Shown here piece by piece: positions 31,607 through 40,129 of a DNA stretch of 52,192 nucleotides (positions within the stretch are counted from its first letter, which is position 1; the number at the start of each line of letters is the position of its first letter). The position numbers and the translations under genes are program-made. Source of the stretch: Candidatus Omnitrophota bacterium. GTDB lineage: Bacteria; Omnitrophota; Gorgyraeia; JABMRN01; RBG-13-46-9. The DNA is taken from the NCBI GenBank assembly GCA_016782445.1, contig JADHYM010000004.1, forward strand, positions 1-52,192, given 5' to 3'. Below the pieces are notes generated by a model that searched no databases, had not been told where the DNA came from, and saw nothing but the letters and a program-made list of their open reading frames with translations.

Positions 31607-31674
31607 TAACCCCGCCCTTTTGGGGAACGGATAAAAACAAAGTTTTTATTACGTTTGTCAAAAGGGCGGGGTTA
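31607..31674. terminator. Long stem-loop after the 47-residue gene
   Basis: TAACCCCGCCCTTTT at 31607-31621 pairs perfectly with AAAAGGGCGGGGTTA at 31660-31674. A second AT hairpin (AAAAACAAAGTTTTT) lies inside. It is placed 58 bases after the stop and is likely to be the transcript end or a mobile palindrome. Confidence 0.6.
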
Positions 31675-31714
31675 TTTCCAGCCAGAGATAATGATCCTTC
31701 AGCTTTGCTCAGGC

Positions 31715-31745
31715 TTATTTCCGCTAGTTCAGCTATCGGAAATAA
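31715..31745. repeat. 9-bp hairpin
   Basis: TTATTTCCG at 31715-31723 pairs with CGGAAATAA at 31737-31745. It lies just upstream of the promoter at 31747 and could be a transcript end or an operator. Confidence 0.5.
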
Positions 31746-31746
31746 T

Positions 31747-31774
31747 TTGCATTATGGCTTTCTCGTGATATACT
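31747..31774 (+). promoter_or_regulatory. Probable promoter of the small membrane protein gene
   Basis: TTGCAT at 31747-31752, a 16-base spacer and TATACT at 31769-31774, 26 bases before the ATG at 31801, which has its own GGAGGTGG site. Confidence 0.55.
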
Positions 31775-31800
31775 AGTATAAAATAAATGGAGGTGGGTTT

Positions 31801-32175
31801 ATGGGATTTATATGCAGGATGTTTTTATATGTATTGAGTATATTATGGATCGTGGCGGGCACGCTTATGATATTCGCGCCCGAGGTGATAAGGAAAAAAG
31901 TTATTCCAAAAATAAAGGATTTACCCCTTAAGAAAATCGGTATTATTCCGATAGCAATCGGCGTATTTATTATTCTCTCGGCCCAGTTTAACAGGCACAC
32001 GCTGTTCGTGGTTATCCTGGGAATTCTTGCTATAGCCAAAGGCGTTTTTGCGATAGCGGCAACCGAAAAATTCGCAAAATGGCAGAATAAATTACTGCAG
32101 GCAAAAATGAACACCTATCGCATTATGGGGGGTGTCATAATTATACTCGGCTCGATCGTATTAATGGGCGTCTAA
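31801..32175 (+). CDS. Small integral membrane protein of unknown function
   Basis: 124 residues with about four membrane helices: residues 5-24, 47-60, 67-84 and 106-123. Between helices 1 and 2 is a basic cytoplasmic-type loop (VIRKKVIPKIKDLPLKK), and AKGVFAIAATEKFAKWQNKL precedes the last helix. There is a strong GGAGGTGG ribosome site. The layout resembles small DUF-type membrane proteins, but no family is assigned. It precedes the FAD oxidase gene by 24 bases. Confidence 0.75.
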   Translation: MGFICRMFLYVLSILWIVAGTLMIFAPEVIRKKVIPKIKDLPLKKIGIIPIAIGVFIILSAQFNRHTLFVVILGILAIAKGVFAIAATEKFAKWQNKLLQAKMNTYRIMGGVIIILGSIVLMGV

Positions 32176-32199
32176 AGACGCGAATTATCGCGAATATTA

Positions 32200-33639
32200 G
32201 TGCTGGTAAAAGAAGATCCTTCGACTATTCAATCCTACCTTGAGGATTCCTCCAACACGCCCGGTGGGCATGCGGATAAAATCATAATTCCGGAAAACAT
32301 AGATGAGGCATCTGCCGCGTTTAAAAAAGCCTACGCCGATAAAACGCCGGTTACTGTTTCGGGCGCCGGCACCGGCCAGGCCGGGGGCAGGATTCCGTTT
32401 GGCGGAATAGTCATTTCAACCGAAAAACTCACCAAAATAAAAAAAATTGAGAAAATAGGAGAAAAAGGTTACGCCATCGTAGAAGCGGGCGTTCTCATAA
32501 AGGATCTCAAAGCCTCGTGCGAGCGTAAGAGGCTTTTTTATACCTATGACCCTACCGAGCAAACCGCTTTTGCCGGGGGCACAATCGCCACGAACGCTTC
32601 CGGCGCGCGATCATTTCGCTATGGCTCGACCAGGAAGTATGTTCTCGAGCTCACGCTCATCTTAGCTGATGGGGAAGTGTTTCATCTTAAAAGGGGAGAT
32701 GTAAAGGCAAAGGCCGGGACGATAAAATTCAAAACAGGTAAAAAAGATTACGAAATCCGGTTACCGACATATAAAATGCCGCCCACTAAAAATTCCGCCG
32801 GCTATTATGCAAAAGACGACATGGACCTCATAGACCTTTTTATAGGCCAGGAAGGGACGCTCGGGACTATTGCGGAGGCAAAACTCGGGCTCATAAAAAT
32901 GCCCAAAGAATTTTTAACCATGTTTGTATTTTTTAAAAATGAGGAAAAAGCCCTGAAATTTACGCGGGATGCCCGGAAAGCGCGGCCGGCCGCTATAGAG
33001 TATTTCGACAAAAACACGCTCGCTCTTTTGAGCGAAAAATACCCGAATGTGCCGAAAGACCGAGAAGCCGCGATATTTTTTGAGGATGAAATAAGCACTA
33101 CAGAAGACAAGGCAGTCGAGAAATGGGAAAAGATATTTTCGCGAGGCGGCATTTCCCTGGATGATACTCAGGTGGCGATGAGTGAAAAAACGCGCCGGGA
33201 GTTCATGGAAAAAAGGCAGTTTATTCCGGAAAGAATGAGCGAAATGGCGAAACATTCGGGCTTTCCCAAGGTTTCAACGGACCTGGCCGTGCCGGAAAAC
33301 AAAAACGAGGAAATGCTGCGGCATTATCGCGAAACGCTTAAGCTCGCGCCTTTTTTGTATTTTATATTCGGGCACATCGGGGATTCGCATATGCACGTGA
33401 ACATGCTGCCCGGAAGTAAAAAAGAATACGACGTTGCCCGGAGGATGCAGCTCGATTTCGTTAAAAAATCTGTTTCTTTGGGCGGTACGGTATCGGCTGA
33501 GCATGGAATCGGAAAGGCGAAAAAAGATTTTCTTAAGCTTCTCTATGGGGAAAAAGGCATTAGAGAAATGATAAGAGTGAAATGCGCGCTCGATGCGAAA
33601 CTAATCCTGGGCAGGGGTAATATATTCGATTTTTTCTAA
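32200..33639 (+). CDS. FAD-linked oxidoreductase (GlcD / D-lactate dehydrogenase family)
   Basis: 479 residues. The PCMH-type FAD domain is visible (TPVTVSGAGTGQAGGRIPFG, then AGGTIATNASGARSFRYGST and IGQEGTLGTIAEAKLGL). The C-terminal oxidase domain contains FGHIGDSHMHVNMLP and SAEHGIGKAKKDFL, which hold the metal/substrate histidines of D-2-hydroxyacid dehydrogenases. Lactate or glycolate is a likely substrate. The GTG start at 32200 has no clear ribosome site. The last 39 bases overlap the convergent gene on the other strand. Confidence 0.85.
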   Translation: MLVKEDPSTIQSYLEDSSNTPGGHADKIIIPENIDEASAAFKKAYADKTPVTVSGAGTGQAGGRIPFGGIVISTEKLTKIKKIEKIGEKGYAIVEAGVLIKDLKASCERKRLFYTYDPTEQTAFAGGTIATNASGARSFRYGSTRKYVLELTLILADGEVFHLKRGDVKAKAGTIKFKTGKKDYEIRLPTYKMPPTKNSAGYYAKDDMDLIDLFIGQEGTLGTIAEAKLGLIKMPKEFLTMFVFFKNEEKALKFTRDARKARPAAIEYFDKNTLALLSEKYPNVPKDREAAIFFEDEISTTEDKAVEKWEKIFSRGGISLDDTQVAMSEKTRREFMEKRQFIPERMSEMAKHSGFPKVSTDLAVPENKNEEMLRHYRETLKLAPFLYFIFGHIGDSHMHVNMLPGSKKEYDVARRMQLDFVKKSVSLGGTVSAEHGIGKAKKDFLKLLYGEKGIREMIRVKCALDAKLILGRGNIFDFF

Positions 33640-34476
33640 CTTCGCGGTAACCTCGCCGAGCCACGGAATAAGCTCAAGTACCTGCATTTTTATCAGAAGT
33701 AAGATCCGGTTAGGCTCCTGGCTAACGTAACCCTTTACGCTAACGCGGTTTTCGTACTCGCCTTTTTGTTTTACGTACGGCTCCACCAAAAAAGCGTCAA
33801 ACTTTCCCATTTGAGGCACTGTTATTTTCGCTTCCTTGATAACAGTGCCGCCTATCTCATAATTCTTTTCGCTTGCGTTTATACCAAGGACAATATGCTC
33901 GTCTGGGTTAAGCGGAAGCGTCCTGAAATAATATGATGCGCACACAGGGTCGCGGGCGCCGGGACGAAGCGCTGACTTTTTTATGCTGCCGTCTGTCAGA
34001 TTCTGGTAAGTAGCTATTCTATTATCCCAGTCATAGTCTACAACGAGGTCCTTCTTATATCCCCCCTCGCGCAGCGATACCTCGAAGCACCTGCTCTCGA
34101 GGGTTTCAGTATCCATATAACTTATAAAAGAGTCTCTAATTTTAAATATCGCCGAAAGAAAATCATTCGTTCCGGCCCTTACCACGATTTTGTACACCTC
34201 GTAGCCTTTATACGTAGTTATCGCCTCCACTGTCGAGGTTGCCTCGCCTATGGGGATTCCCTGCCACGCTATAACGTAAGTAAAACGTTCACCGACCTTA
34301 AATGCGTAATCTTTCGGGGCCTTAGGTGCTTTCTCTAATGGGGGTGTTTGCGCGGGAATGGGCGTTTGTAGCGCCGGCCGAGCGATCGATGTCTCGGGTG
34401 CGGGCCTTACAAGACGCAAATATACTACGCTACCGGTGAGTATAAGCGCTATAATTATGATATATGCTCGTTTCAT
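33601..34476 (-). CDS. DUF3108-type periplasmic protein
   Basis: 291 residues. An N-terminal hydrophobic signal or anchor (residues 4-22) is followed by a Pro/Ala-rich linker (about 25-50). The beta-rich domain begins FKVGERFTYVIAWQGIPIGE, which matches the DUF3108 start (G-E-x-L-x-Y-x-v-x-W-x-G-i-P-v-G). Its role is unknown, probably envelope-related. It is transcribed alone, convergent with the FAD oxidase gene, sharing 39 bases at the 3' ends. The ATG is at the predicted transcription start. Confidence 0.8.
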   Translation of the reverse strand: MKRAYIIIIALILTGSVVYLRLVRPAPETSIARPALQTPIPAQTPPLEKAPKAPKDYAFKVGERFTYVIAWQGIPIGEATSTVEAITTYKGYEVYKIVVRAGTNDFLSAIFKIRDSFISYMDTETLESRCFEVSLREGGYKKDLVVDYDWDNRIATYQNLTDGSIKKSALRPGARDPVCASYYFRTLPLNPDEHIVLGINASEKNYEIGGTVIKEAKITVPQMGKFDAFLVEPYVKQKGEYENRVSVKGYVSQEPNRILLLIKMQVLELIPWLGEVTAKLEKIEYITPAQD

Positions 34477-34485
34477 AACCTACAT

Positions 34486-34514
34486 ATGATAACTTAGAAA
34501 CGCGAAAATGTAAA
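34486..34514 (-). promoter_or_regulatory. Promoter of the DUF3108 gene, near-leaderless
   Basis: On the reverse strand TTTACA (34514-34509), 17 bases, TATCAT (34491-34486). The start of transcription is expected near 34479, about 3 bases before the ATG at 34476. No ribosome site fits in between. Confidence 0.6.
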
Positions 34515-34537
34515 ACAAAAATCGCGAGAGGTTTTGC

Positions 34538-34566
34538 TTGAGAAGTAGTTTGTTTAGGTGTAGAAT
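34538..34566 (+). promoter_or_regulatory. Promoter of the sensor kinase operon
   Basis: TTGAGA at 34538-34543, a 17-base spacer, TAGAAT at 34561-34566, with the AAGGAG ribosome site and ATG at 34590 downstream. It is divergent from the DUF3108 promoter 24 bases away. Confidence 0.65.
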
Positions 34567-34589
34567 ATTGAGCAAATTAAGGAGATATA

Positions 34590-36563
34590 ATGAATATAAG
34601 ATCCAAAATTACAGGGATATTAGTAGTATCCTCGCTTATCCTGATAGCAATAGGCGTGGGCGTAGGGTACTTTTGGGGCTTTGATTTATTGCGTAATACA
34701 ATAGGTGAGAATCAGACAAAAATTGCGAAACTGACAACCGGTGCTATTGAAAGAATTATAAATGAAGAGATAGCGGATATAGAGCTATACATATCTCATT
34801 CGTTGAGAATAGAAGAGGTTGAAAAGGCTAACGCTACATACGAGAAAAGAGACAGAGATTCCATCAATCAATATTTTACCCAAATAGATAAAGAATGGGC
34901 CCTTGCCACAGAAAATAATCCTCTGATAAAAGAATATTTAGATACCTTGGCCAGCAAGAGGTTGAGAGCGATCGTGGGAATGGATACGGGCATAAGCGAA
35001 ATATTTCTAACTGACAAGTTTGGCGGACTGGTAGCCTCATCGGGTAAAACGAGCGATTTTTATCAGGCAGACGAAAAATGGTGGCAAGAGGCTTTTGCCG
35101 GCGGGCAAGGCAAAGTTTCAATTCAGGATATTGAATTTGATGAATCGAGTAAGGTCCTAAGTCTTCCTATAGCGTCCCCTATAAGAAATCACCTGGGAAA
35201 AGTAATAGGTGTTTGCAAGGCCGTATTGGATGTCAACAGGTTATTCGAACCCTTAGAAGCTGTTAGGATAGGAAAAACAGGGCACTCTTCTTTGCTGGAC
35301 GGAAAAGGCTATGTTTTATTCCATGAGGGGATTAAGCCGTTAAGAGAGAAGCTTTTCGGCGAGAAGGACTTTAAAAAACTCAAAGATACAAAAAAAGATG
35401 GGTGGATTGTCACGCAGAGCTTTTTAGAACCAGGAGTGCAGCAGCTTATTTCCTATGCTTTGGTTGAGTACCCAATGCTTTTACAAAAAGGTATGTACTG
35501 GAGAGTTTGTATAGCGCAGGAAGCAAAGGAAGTATTTCTTCCTTTGAAGCGTTTGATGGGACAGCTTTTGGCGCTTATTCTTGTTTTGTTAGCTGTGCTG
35601 TTAGTCCTGGCATACATTTTTAGCGGAATATTCGTAAAGCCGATAAAGAGACTTCAGGAGGGTGTGGAACGCATTGGCGACGGAGACCTGGATTATCAGG
35701 TAAAAATAAAAACAGGCGATGAGATCGAAGAGTTCGCAGATTCCTTTAATAATATGGTGGGCAATCTTAAAAAAACCACAACCTCTATAAATTCGCTTAA
35801 TAAAGAAATAGAGAACCGCGAAAAAGTAGAGATGGCGCTGGTAGTGGCGAAAAGAGAGATTGCGGAAGCCGCGGAAATAAAGACGAAGTTTGCGTCGATA
35901 GCGTCGCATGAGGTAAGGGGAGCGCTTGCTAATGTCTACGAAAGCCTCAAATTGGTTCTGGACGGGCTGACAGGGAAGTTGAATGACAAGCAAAGACATT
36001 TTCTCAATATGGCGAAGGAGGAGCTGAGCCGCATAAACCGGCTTACCAGCGATATATTGGATTTCCAAAAATTCGTATCCGGTAAAATGAAATTCAATTT
36101 TCAGAAAAATAATATAAACACAGCAGTAAAAGAAATTCACAAAACCATACACTCTTTAGCAGAGCAAAAGGGGTTGTATTTTAAGTTAAACCTCAAGAAA
36201 GATATGCCGGACAGCGAGTTTGATAAGGATAAAATAATACAGGTGCTGGTTAATCTGATCAATAACGCTGTCAAGTTTACCAAAAAAGGAGGCATTACTC
36301 TTAGCACTGCGAGTGAAGGAAATTTTATACAGGTAACAGTTCAAGATACCGGTTATGGCATAAAGAAAGAAGACCTTCCTGAATTATTCAAAACCTTTAT
36401 GCAACTTAAAACCACAAAGGAAAAAGGAACGGGCCTCGGGCTTTCCATTTGCAAGGAAATCACAGACGGGCACAAGGGCAAGATCTGGGCAGAATCAGAT
36501 TTTGGTAAAGGATCTGCCTTTCATTTTATCCTGCCTGTAAAAGAAAGAAGATCGGCGGCGTAG
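34590..36563 (+). CDS. Membrane sensor histidine kinase (Cache-HAMP-HisKA-HATPase)
   Basis: 657 residues. A membrane helix at about 8-30 and another at about 325-350 bracket an extracytoplasmic Cache-like sensor domain. HAMP follows (about 350-405), with the sequence VKPIKRLQEGVERIGDGDLD. HisKA carries the phosphorylated histidine at about 440 in IASHEVRGALANV. The HATPase domain has NLINNAVKFTKKGG, DTGYGIKKEDL and GTGLGLSICKEI. All catalytic motifs are intact. The stop is directly followed by the ATG of the response regulator. Confidence 0.94.
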   Translation: MNIRSKITGILVVSSLILIAIGVGVGYFWGFDLLRNTIGENQTKIAKLTTGAIERIINEEIADIELYISHSLRIEEVEKANATYEKRDRDSINQYFTQIDKEWALATENNPLIKEYLDTLASKRLRAIVGMDTGISEIFLTDKFGGLVASSGKTSDFYQADEKWWQEAFAGGQGKVSIQDIEFDESSKVLSLPIASPIRNHLGKVIGVCKAVLDVNRLFEPLEAVRIGKTGHSSLLDGKGYVLFHEGIKPLREKLFGEKDFKKLKDTKKDGWIVTQSFLEPGVQQLISYALVEYPMLLQKGMYWRVCIAQEAKEVFLPLKRLMGQLLALILVLLAVLLVLAYIFSGIFVKPIKRLQEGVERIGDGDLDYQVKIKTGDEIEEFADSFNNMVGNLKKTTTSINSLNKEIENREKVEMALVVAKREIAEAAEIKTKFASIASHEVRGALANVYESLKLVLDGLTGKLNDKQRHFLNMAKEELSRINRLTSDILDFQKFVSGKMKFNFQKNNINTAVKEIHKTIHSLAEQKGLYFKLNLKKDMPDSEFDKDKIIQVLVNLINNAVKFTKKGGITLSTASEGNFIQVTVQDTGYGIKKEDLPELFKTFMQLKTTKEKGTGLGLSICKEITDGHKGKIWAESDFGKGSAFHFILPVKERRSAA

Positions 36564-36926
36564 ATGCAAAGAATAATTCTAATTGCAGAAGATAGCCCGG
36601 TTACTTCTTCAGTGCTCAAAGTAAAGCTTGAAAACGAGGGGTTTTCCGTGGATGCGGTAAGCTCGGGATACGCACTTTTAGGGTATTTGAAGGACAAAGA
36701 AGAGCCGGCTGTTATTGTCCTGGACCTCGTACTTCCCGGAAAAACAGGGATTGAACTTCTTTCCACCGTGAAAAATAAATGGCCCGGAACGAAAATATTC
36801 ATTTTTTCCGCCCATCCTGAATACGAAACGAAACTTTATGTTTTTGAAGATTATATATGCGGGTTTTTTGCGAAAACAAAAGGCGTTGATCGTCTTATAA
36901 AGGCGATAAAAAAGGAATTTAAATGA
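36564..36926 (+). CDS. Single-domain response regulator
   Basis: 120 residues, receiver only. The acidic pair is in IAEDSPVT, the phosphoacceptor is D54 in VIVLDLVLPGKTG, and the lysine loop is FFAKTKG. There is no output domain, so it probably acts by protein contact or in a phosphorelay with the kinase directly upstream. Its last codon and stop overlap the aquaporin start. Confidence 0.9.
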   Translation: MQRIILIAEDSPVTSSVLKVKLENEGFSVDAVSSGYALLGYLKDKEEPAVIVLDLVLPGKTGIELLSTVKNKWPGTKIFIFSAHPEYETKLYVFEDYICGFFAKTKGVDRLIKAIKKEFK

Positions 36927-37636
36927 ATATTTTTCTGGCAGAACTTGTCGGAACTATGGTGCTTGTGCTTCTGGGGGACGGCGCGTGCGCGAACGTTTTG
37001 CTTAATAAGAGCAAGGGCAAGGATTCAGGGTGGATAGTTATTGCTACGGGCTGGGGCTTTGCAGTAGCAATTGCCGTATACGTAGCGGGCTGGGTAAGCG
37101 GCGGACATATTAATCCGGCAGTAACCATAGGATTTATGGCAATAGGAAAACTTACCCTTAAAGAGTCGATCCCTTATTTTACGGGACAATTCGTAGGTGC
37201 CTTTTTAGGGGGCGTGATGGTATGGCTTGCTTATTTTCCGCACTGGAAAGCGACAGATGACCCTGACAGAAAACTTGCGGTTTTTTGTACTGCTCCCGCT
37301 ATAAGGCGCTACAAATGGAATCTTCTGGCTGAAATTATCGGAACGGCGATACTACTCATGGGAGTGCTCGGTATTTATAACGTGCACAACAGCATCGGGC
37401 AAGGCGCAGGGCCGTATCTTGTTGGGATTCTTGTTTTCGGCATAGGCCTTTCGCTTGGCGGTCCCACAGGTTATGCGATTAATCCTGCCCGGGATTTAGG
37501 CCCGAGAATAGCGCACGCGGTCCTTCCGATTCCGGGAAAACGCGATTCTGACTGGGCGTATGCATGGGTTCCGGTTCTGGGTCCTTTGATAGGGTGTGTT
37601 TTAGGGGCAGTGTTATATCAGGTAGTGTTTGGATAA
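36923..37636 (+). CDS. MIP-family channel, glycerol facilitator type
   Basis: 237 residues, six membrane helices with the two half-helix NPA motifs: GGHINPAVT (about N64) and GYAINPARDLGPR (about N187). The aspartate after the second NPAR is the GlpF-type marker, so glycerol or other small neutral solutes are likelier than water alone. It is in one operon with the kinase and regulator (ATGA overlap), which suggests an osmotic or solute-related stimulus. No glycerol kinase is nearby. Confidence 0.9.
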   Translation: MNIFLAELVGTMVLVLLGDGACANVLLNKSKGKDSGWIVIATGWGFAVAIAVYVAGWVSGGHINPAVTIGFMAIGKLTLKESIPYFTGQFVGAFLGGVMVWLAYFPHWKATDDPDRKLAVFCTAPAIRRYKWNLLAEIIGTAILLMGVLGIYNVHNSIGQGAGPYLVGILVFGIGLSLGGPTGYAINPARDLGPRIAHAVLPIPGKRDSDWAYAWVPVLGPLIGCVLGAVLYQVVFG

Positions 37637-37650
37637 GAAAGGAGAAATCA

Positions 37651-37878
37651 GTGACAAACGGCGAAACGAAAAACGAGAAATTCAAGAGGCTAGCATCAAA
37701 GCGTGTTACAAATGCTATTAAGAAGATAGAACTTATAGGGCATCTCTCAGCCTCGAGCTACGAGTGCACGCAAGAAGAGGTGGACAAGATAGTCGTCGCG
37801 CTTCAGGACGCTCTCGAGGGCATAAAAGCCAAGTTCTCCAAAACCAAAAAAGCCGACGCGTCGAAATTTCAGCTTTAA
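37651..37878 (+). CDS. Small conserved helical protein
   Basis: 75 residues from the GTG, which follows an AAGGAG site; a longer frame starting inside the aquaporin gene was rejected. It contains FKRLASKRVTNAIKKIELIG and CTQEEVDKIVVALQDALEGI. The pattern is of two or three amphipathic helices with a basic first half. I recall similar short unknown proteins in other phyla but cannot name a family. It is probably part of the kinase-aquaporin transcript. Confidence 0.65.
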   Translation: MTNGETKNEKFKRLASKRVTNAIKKIELIGHLSASSYECTQEEVDKIVVALQDALEGIKAKFSKTKKADASKFQL

Positions 37879-37966
37879 ATTAAAAAGGTGAATGGGCATG
37901 CTTTCGGGGCCACCTCGGCGACCTGAATAACAAGAAGGTTCCGGGTAGTGTTTCCGCTTGACGTTT

Positions 37967-37998
37967 CCGCCAGAGGCGGATCAGCCTCTGGCTGAAGC
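37967..37998. repeat. Dispersed palindromic repeat with two competing hairpins
   Basis: The segment can fold as CCGCC-AGA-GGCGG or as CCAGAGGC paired with GCCTCTGG around GGATCA, but not both. A near-identical copy is at 41693-41724. The rest of the gap 37879-38135 has other weak inverted repeats and no gene. Confidence 0.65.
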
Positions 37999-38135
37999 CA
38001 CAAAATCGTCTGAAACCGACTCTACTTCGAATTTCTACTACAGTCGGTTCCCCGAGCCGAAGGCGAAGGGAAAGGTCGCGCTGCGCCCTTCTGCTCCGTT
38101 GAAGTTGCACAAATATTATATGCAAGTTTCTTGCC

Positions 38136-38164
38136 TTGACAAAATTATACTCATATCTTATAAT
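38136..38164 (+). promoter_or_regulatory. Consensus sigma-70 promoter of the acyl-CoA dehydrogenase/Etf operon
   Basis: TTGACA at 38136-38141, a 17-base spacer, TATAAT at 38159-38164: a perfect match to consensus. The start is expected near 38171, and the ATG at 38196 has a GGAGGG ribosome site. Strong expression is expected. Confidence 0.85.
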
Positions 38165-38195
38165 TACACCCTAAATATAAATATGGAGGGATGAA

Positions 38196-39350
38196 ATGAG
38201 CAATATACTGTTTACTGAAGAACAAAAGATGGTGCAGGAGCTAACGCGAAAGATCGCGCGGGAAAAAATAGCGCCTGTTGCAGCCGAATATGACGAGAAA
38301 GAGGAATTTCCCTGGCCGATAGTTAAGATCCTTGCGGAATCCGATATATTCGGTGTGTACATAGCCGAGAAATACGGCGGAATGGGCGGAGGCGTTTTTG
38401 AGATGGCGATTGCCACTGAAGAGCTTTCCTGGGGATGCGGCGGCATATCACTGGCTTTCGCTGCGACAGGCCTGGGGACGTTTCCTATAATACTTTTTGG
38501 AAATGATGAGCAGAAGAAGAAGTATCTTACGAGAATAGCAAAGGGTACGGTCGCTGCGTTTTGTATTACGGAAGCCGAAGCCGGTTCTGACGCCGGCTCC
38601 ATAAAAACAACCGCGGTAAAAGACGGGGACCACTATATTCTTAATGGCACGAAGCAGTGGATCACAAACGGCGGCGAGGCCGATATTTATACTGTAATTG
38701 CAATGACGGATAAAAAGAAAGGCGCCCGCGGCGCGACCGCATTCATCGTGGAAAAAGGCACCAAGGGGCTTGATTTCGGAAAGAAAGAAAAAAAACTCGG
38801 CATACGCGGCTCAGCCACGAGAGAAGTTATCTTTACAGACTGCCGCGTGCCCAAGGAGAACGTTATCTCGAAAGAGGGTATGGGATTTATCGTCGCGATG
38901 AAGACATTTGATTACTCGCGCCCCGGCGTTGCTGCGCAGGCACTCGGCATAGCGCAAAGGGCGCTTGACGAATCTGTCAAGTACGCCCATGAACGCAAGC
39001 AATTCGGTAAATCGATATCGAGCTTCCAGGGAATACAGTTCATGCTGGCTGACATGGCGATACAGGTCGAGGCAGCACGCGCTATTGTTTACAGGTCCGC
39101 TCAGATAGTAGACGCCGGCGAGAAAAATATAGCAAAACTTTCCGCAACGGCAAAAACATTTGCTTCAGACGTGGCGATGAAGGTTACAATAGATGCAGTG
39201 CAGATCTTCGGCGGTTACGGCTATATGAGGGAATATCCCGTGGAAAAGCTTATGCGGGATGCCAAGATTACGCAGATCTATGAAGGCACGAACCAGATCC
39301 AGCGCGGCGTCATAGCCGCGAGCCTCATCAAGGAACTGAAGCAAAAGTAA
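38196..39350 (+). CDS. Acyl-CoA dehydrogenase (short-chain, butyryl-CoA type)
   Basis: 384 residues. The FAD and substrate motifs are AFCITEAEAGSDAGSIKTTA and KQWITNGGEADIYTV. The C-terminal catalytic glutamate is at about E363 in IYEGTNQIQRGV. The placement of this glutamate and the length are typical of short-chain enzymes such as butyryl-CoA dehydrogenase. Electrons pass to or from the EtfAB pair encoded directly downstream (start of etfB on the last base of this gene). It may work as a reductase in an electron-bifurcating complex. Confidence 0.93.
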   Translation: MSNILFTEEQKMVQELTRKIAREKIAPVAAEYDEKEEFPWPIVKILAESDIFGVYIAEKYGGMGGGVFEMAIATEELSWGCGGISLAFAATGLGTFPIILFGNDEQKKKYLTRIAKGTVAAFCITEAEAGSDAGSIKTTAVKDGDHYILNGTKQWITNGGEADIYTVIAMTDKKKGARGATAFIVEKGTKGLDFGKKEKKLGIRGSATREVIFTDCRVPKENVISKEGMGFIVAMKTFDYSRPGVAAQALGIAQRALDESVKYAHERKQFGKSISSFQGIQFMLADMAIQVEAARAIVYRSAQIVDAGEKNIAKLSATAKTFASDVAMKVTIDAVQIFGGYGYMREYPVEKLMRDAKITQIYEGTNQIQRGVIAASLIKELKQK

Positions 39351-40129
39351 TGAACGTAATCGTCTGCATAAAGCAGGTTCCGAACACCACCCAGGTTCGC
39401 ATAAATCCTGAAACAAACACCCTGATACGCGAGGGCGTGGAATCCGTTATAAACCCCTTTGACATGTATGCCATAGAAGAGGGGATACGCCTGAAGGAAA
39501 AACTGGGAGGAAAAGTCACTGTTCTCACGATGGGCCCGCCGCAGGCCGAAGAGGCTTTAAAAGAGGCGATTTCCCTCGGATGCGACGAGGCTGTTCTTCT
39601 CACCGACCGTAACTTTGCGGGCAGTGATACCTGGGCCACGAGCTACGTTCTGTCGCAGGCCGTGAAAAAGATAGGCGATTACCATATTATACTGTGCGGC
39701 AAGCAGGCCTCTGACGGGGATACAGCGCAGGTCGGGCCGGGCATATCGACTCACCTTAATATACCTCAGGTTACGTACGTAAAGAAAATCGAAGAAATAA
39801 ATGATAAAAAAGCGCGCGTCGAACGCATGACAGAGGAAGGCTTTGAGATAATAGAGACGCCGGTGCCGTGCCTTTTTACCGTGGTCAAGGAAATAAACGA
39901 GCCGAGGCTACCGTCTCTTAAGGGCAAGATGAGGGCCAAAAAAGCGGAAATTAGAAAAATGACAGCAGAGGATTTAAATTGCGATTTTGACAAGATAGGC
40001 CTTGATGGTTCGCCGACGCGGGTCGTTAAAATCTTTACGCCGCCGGCGAGAAAAGGCGGAGAAATTTTAAAGGGCGACATTCAGGAGATCGTGGAAAGAT
40101 TGGCTAAAGAGCTCAAGGGCGAGATATGA
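39350..40129 (+). CDS. etfB: Electron transfer flavoprotein, beta subunit
   Basis: 259 residues. The start VIVCIKQVPNTTQVRINPET and the nucleotide loop KQASDGDTAQVGPGIST are typical of EtfB, with NPFDMYAIEEGIRLKE in between. It binds AMP or, in bifurcating Etfs, a second FAD. It overlaps both neighbours and forms a dimer with EtfA. Confidence 0.94.
   Translation: MNVIVCIKQVPNTTQVRINPETNTLIREGVESVINPFDMYAIEEGIRLKEKLGGKVTVLTMGPPQAEEALKEAISLGCDEAVLLTDRNFAGSDTWATSYVLSQAVKKIGDYHIILCGKQASDGDTAQVGPGISTHLNIPQVTYVKKIEEINDKKARVERMTEEGFEIIETPVPCLFTVVKEINEPRLPSLKGKMRAKKAEIRKMTAEDLNCDFDKIGLDGSPTRVVKIFTPPARKGGEILKGDIQEIVERLAKELKGEI

Noticed and set aside
37564-37650. N-terminal extension of the 75-residue protein into the aquaporin gene
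   Set aside because: The GTG at 37651 has an AAGGAG site at the right distance; the extension would overlap the aquaporin C-terminus with unlikely residues.
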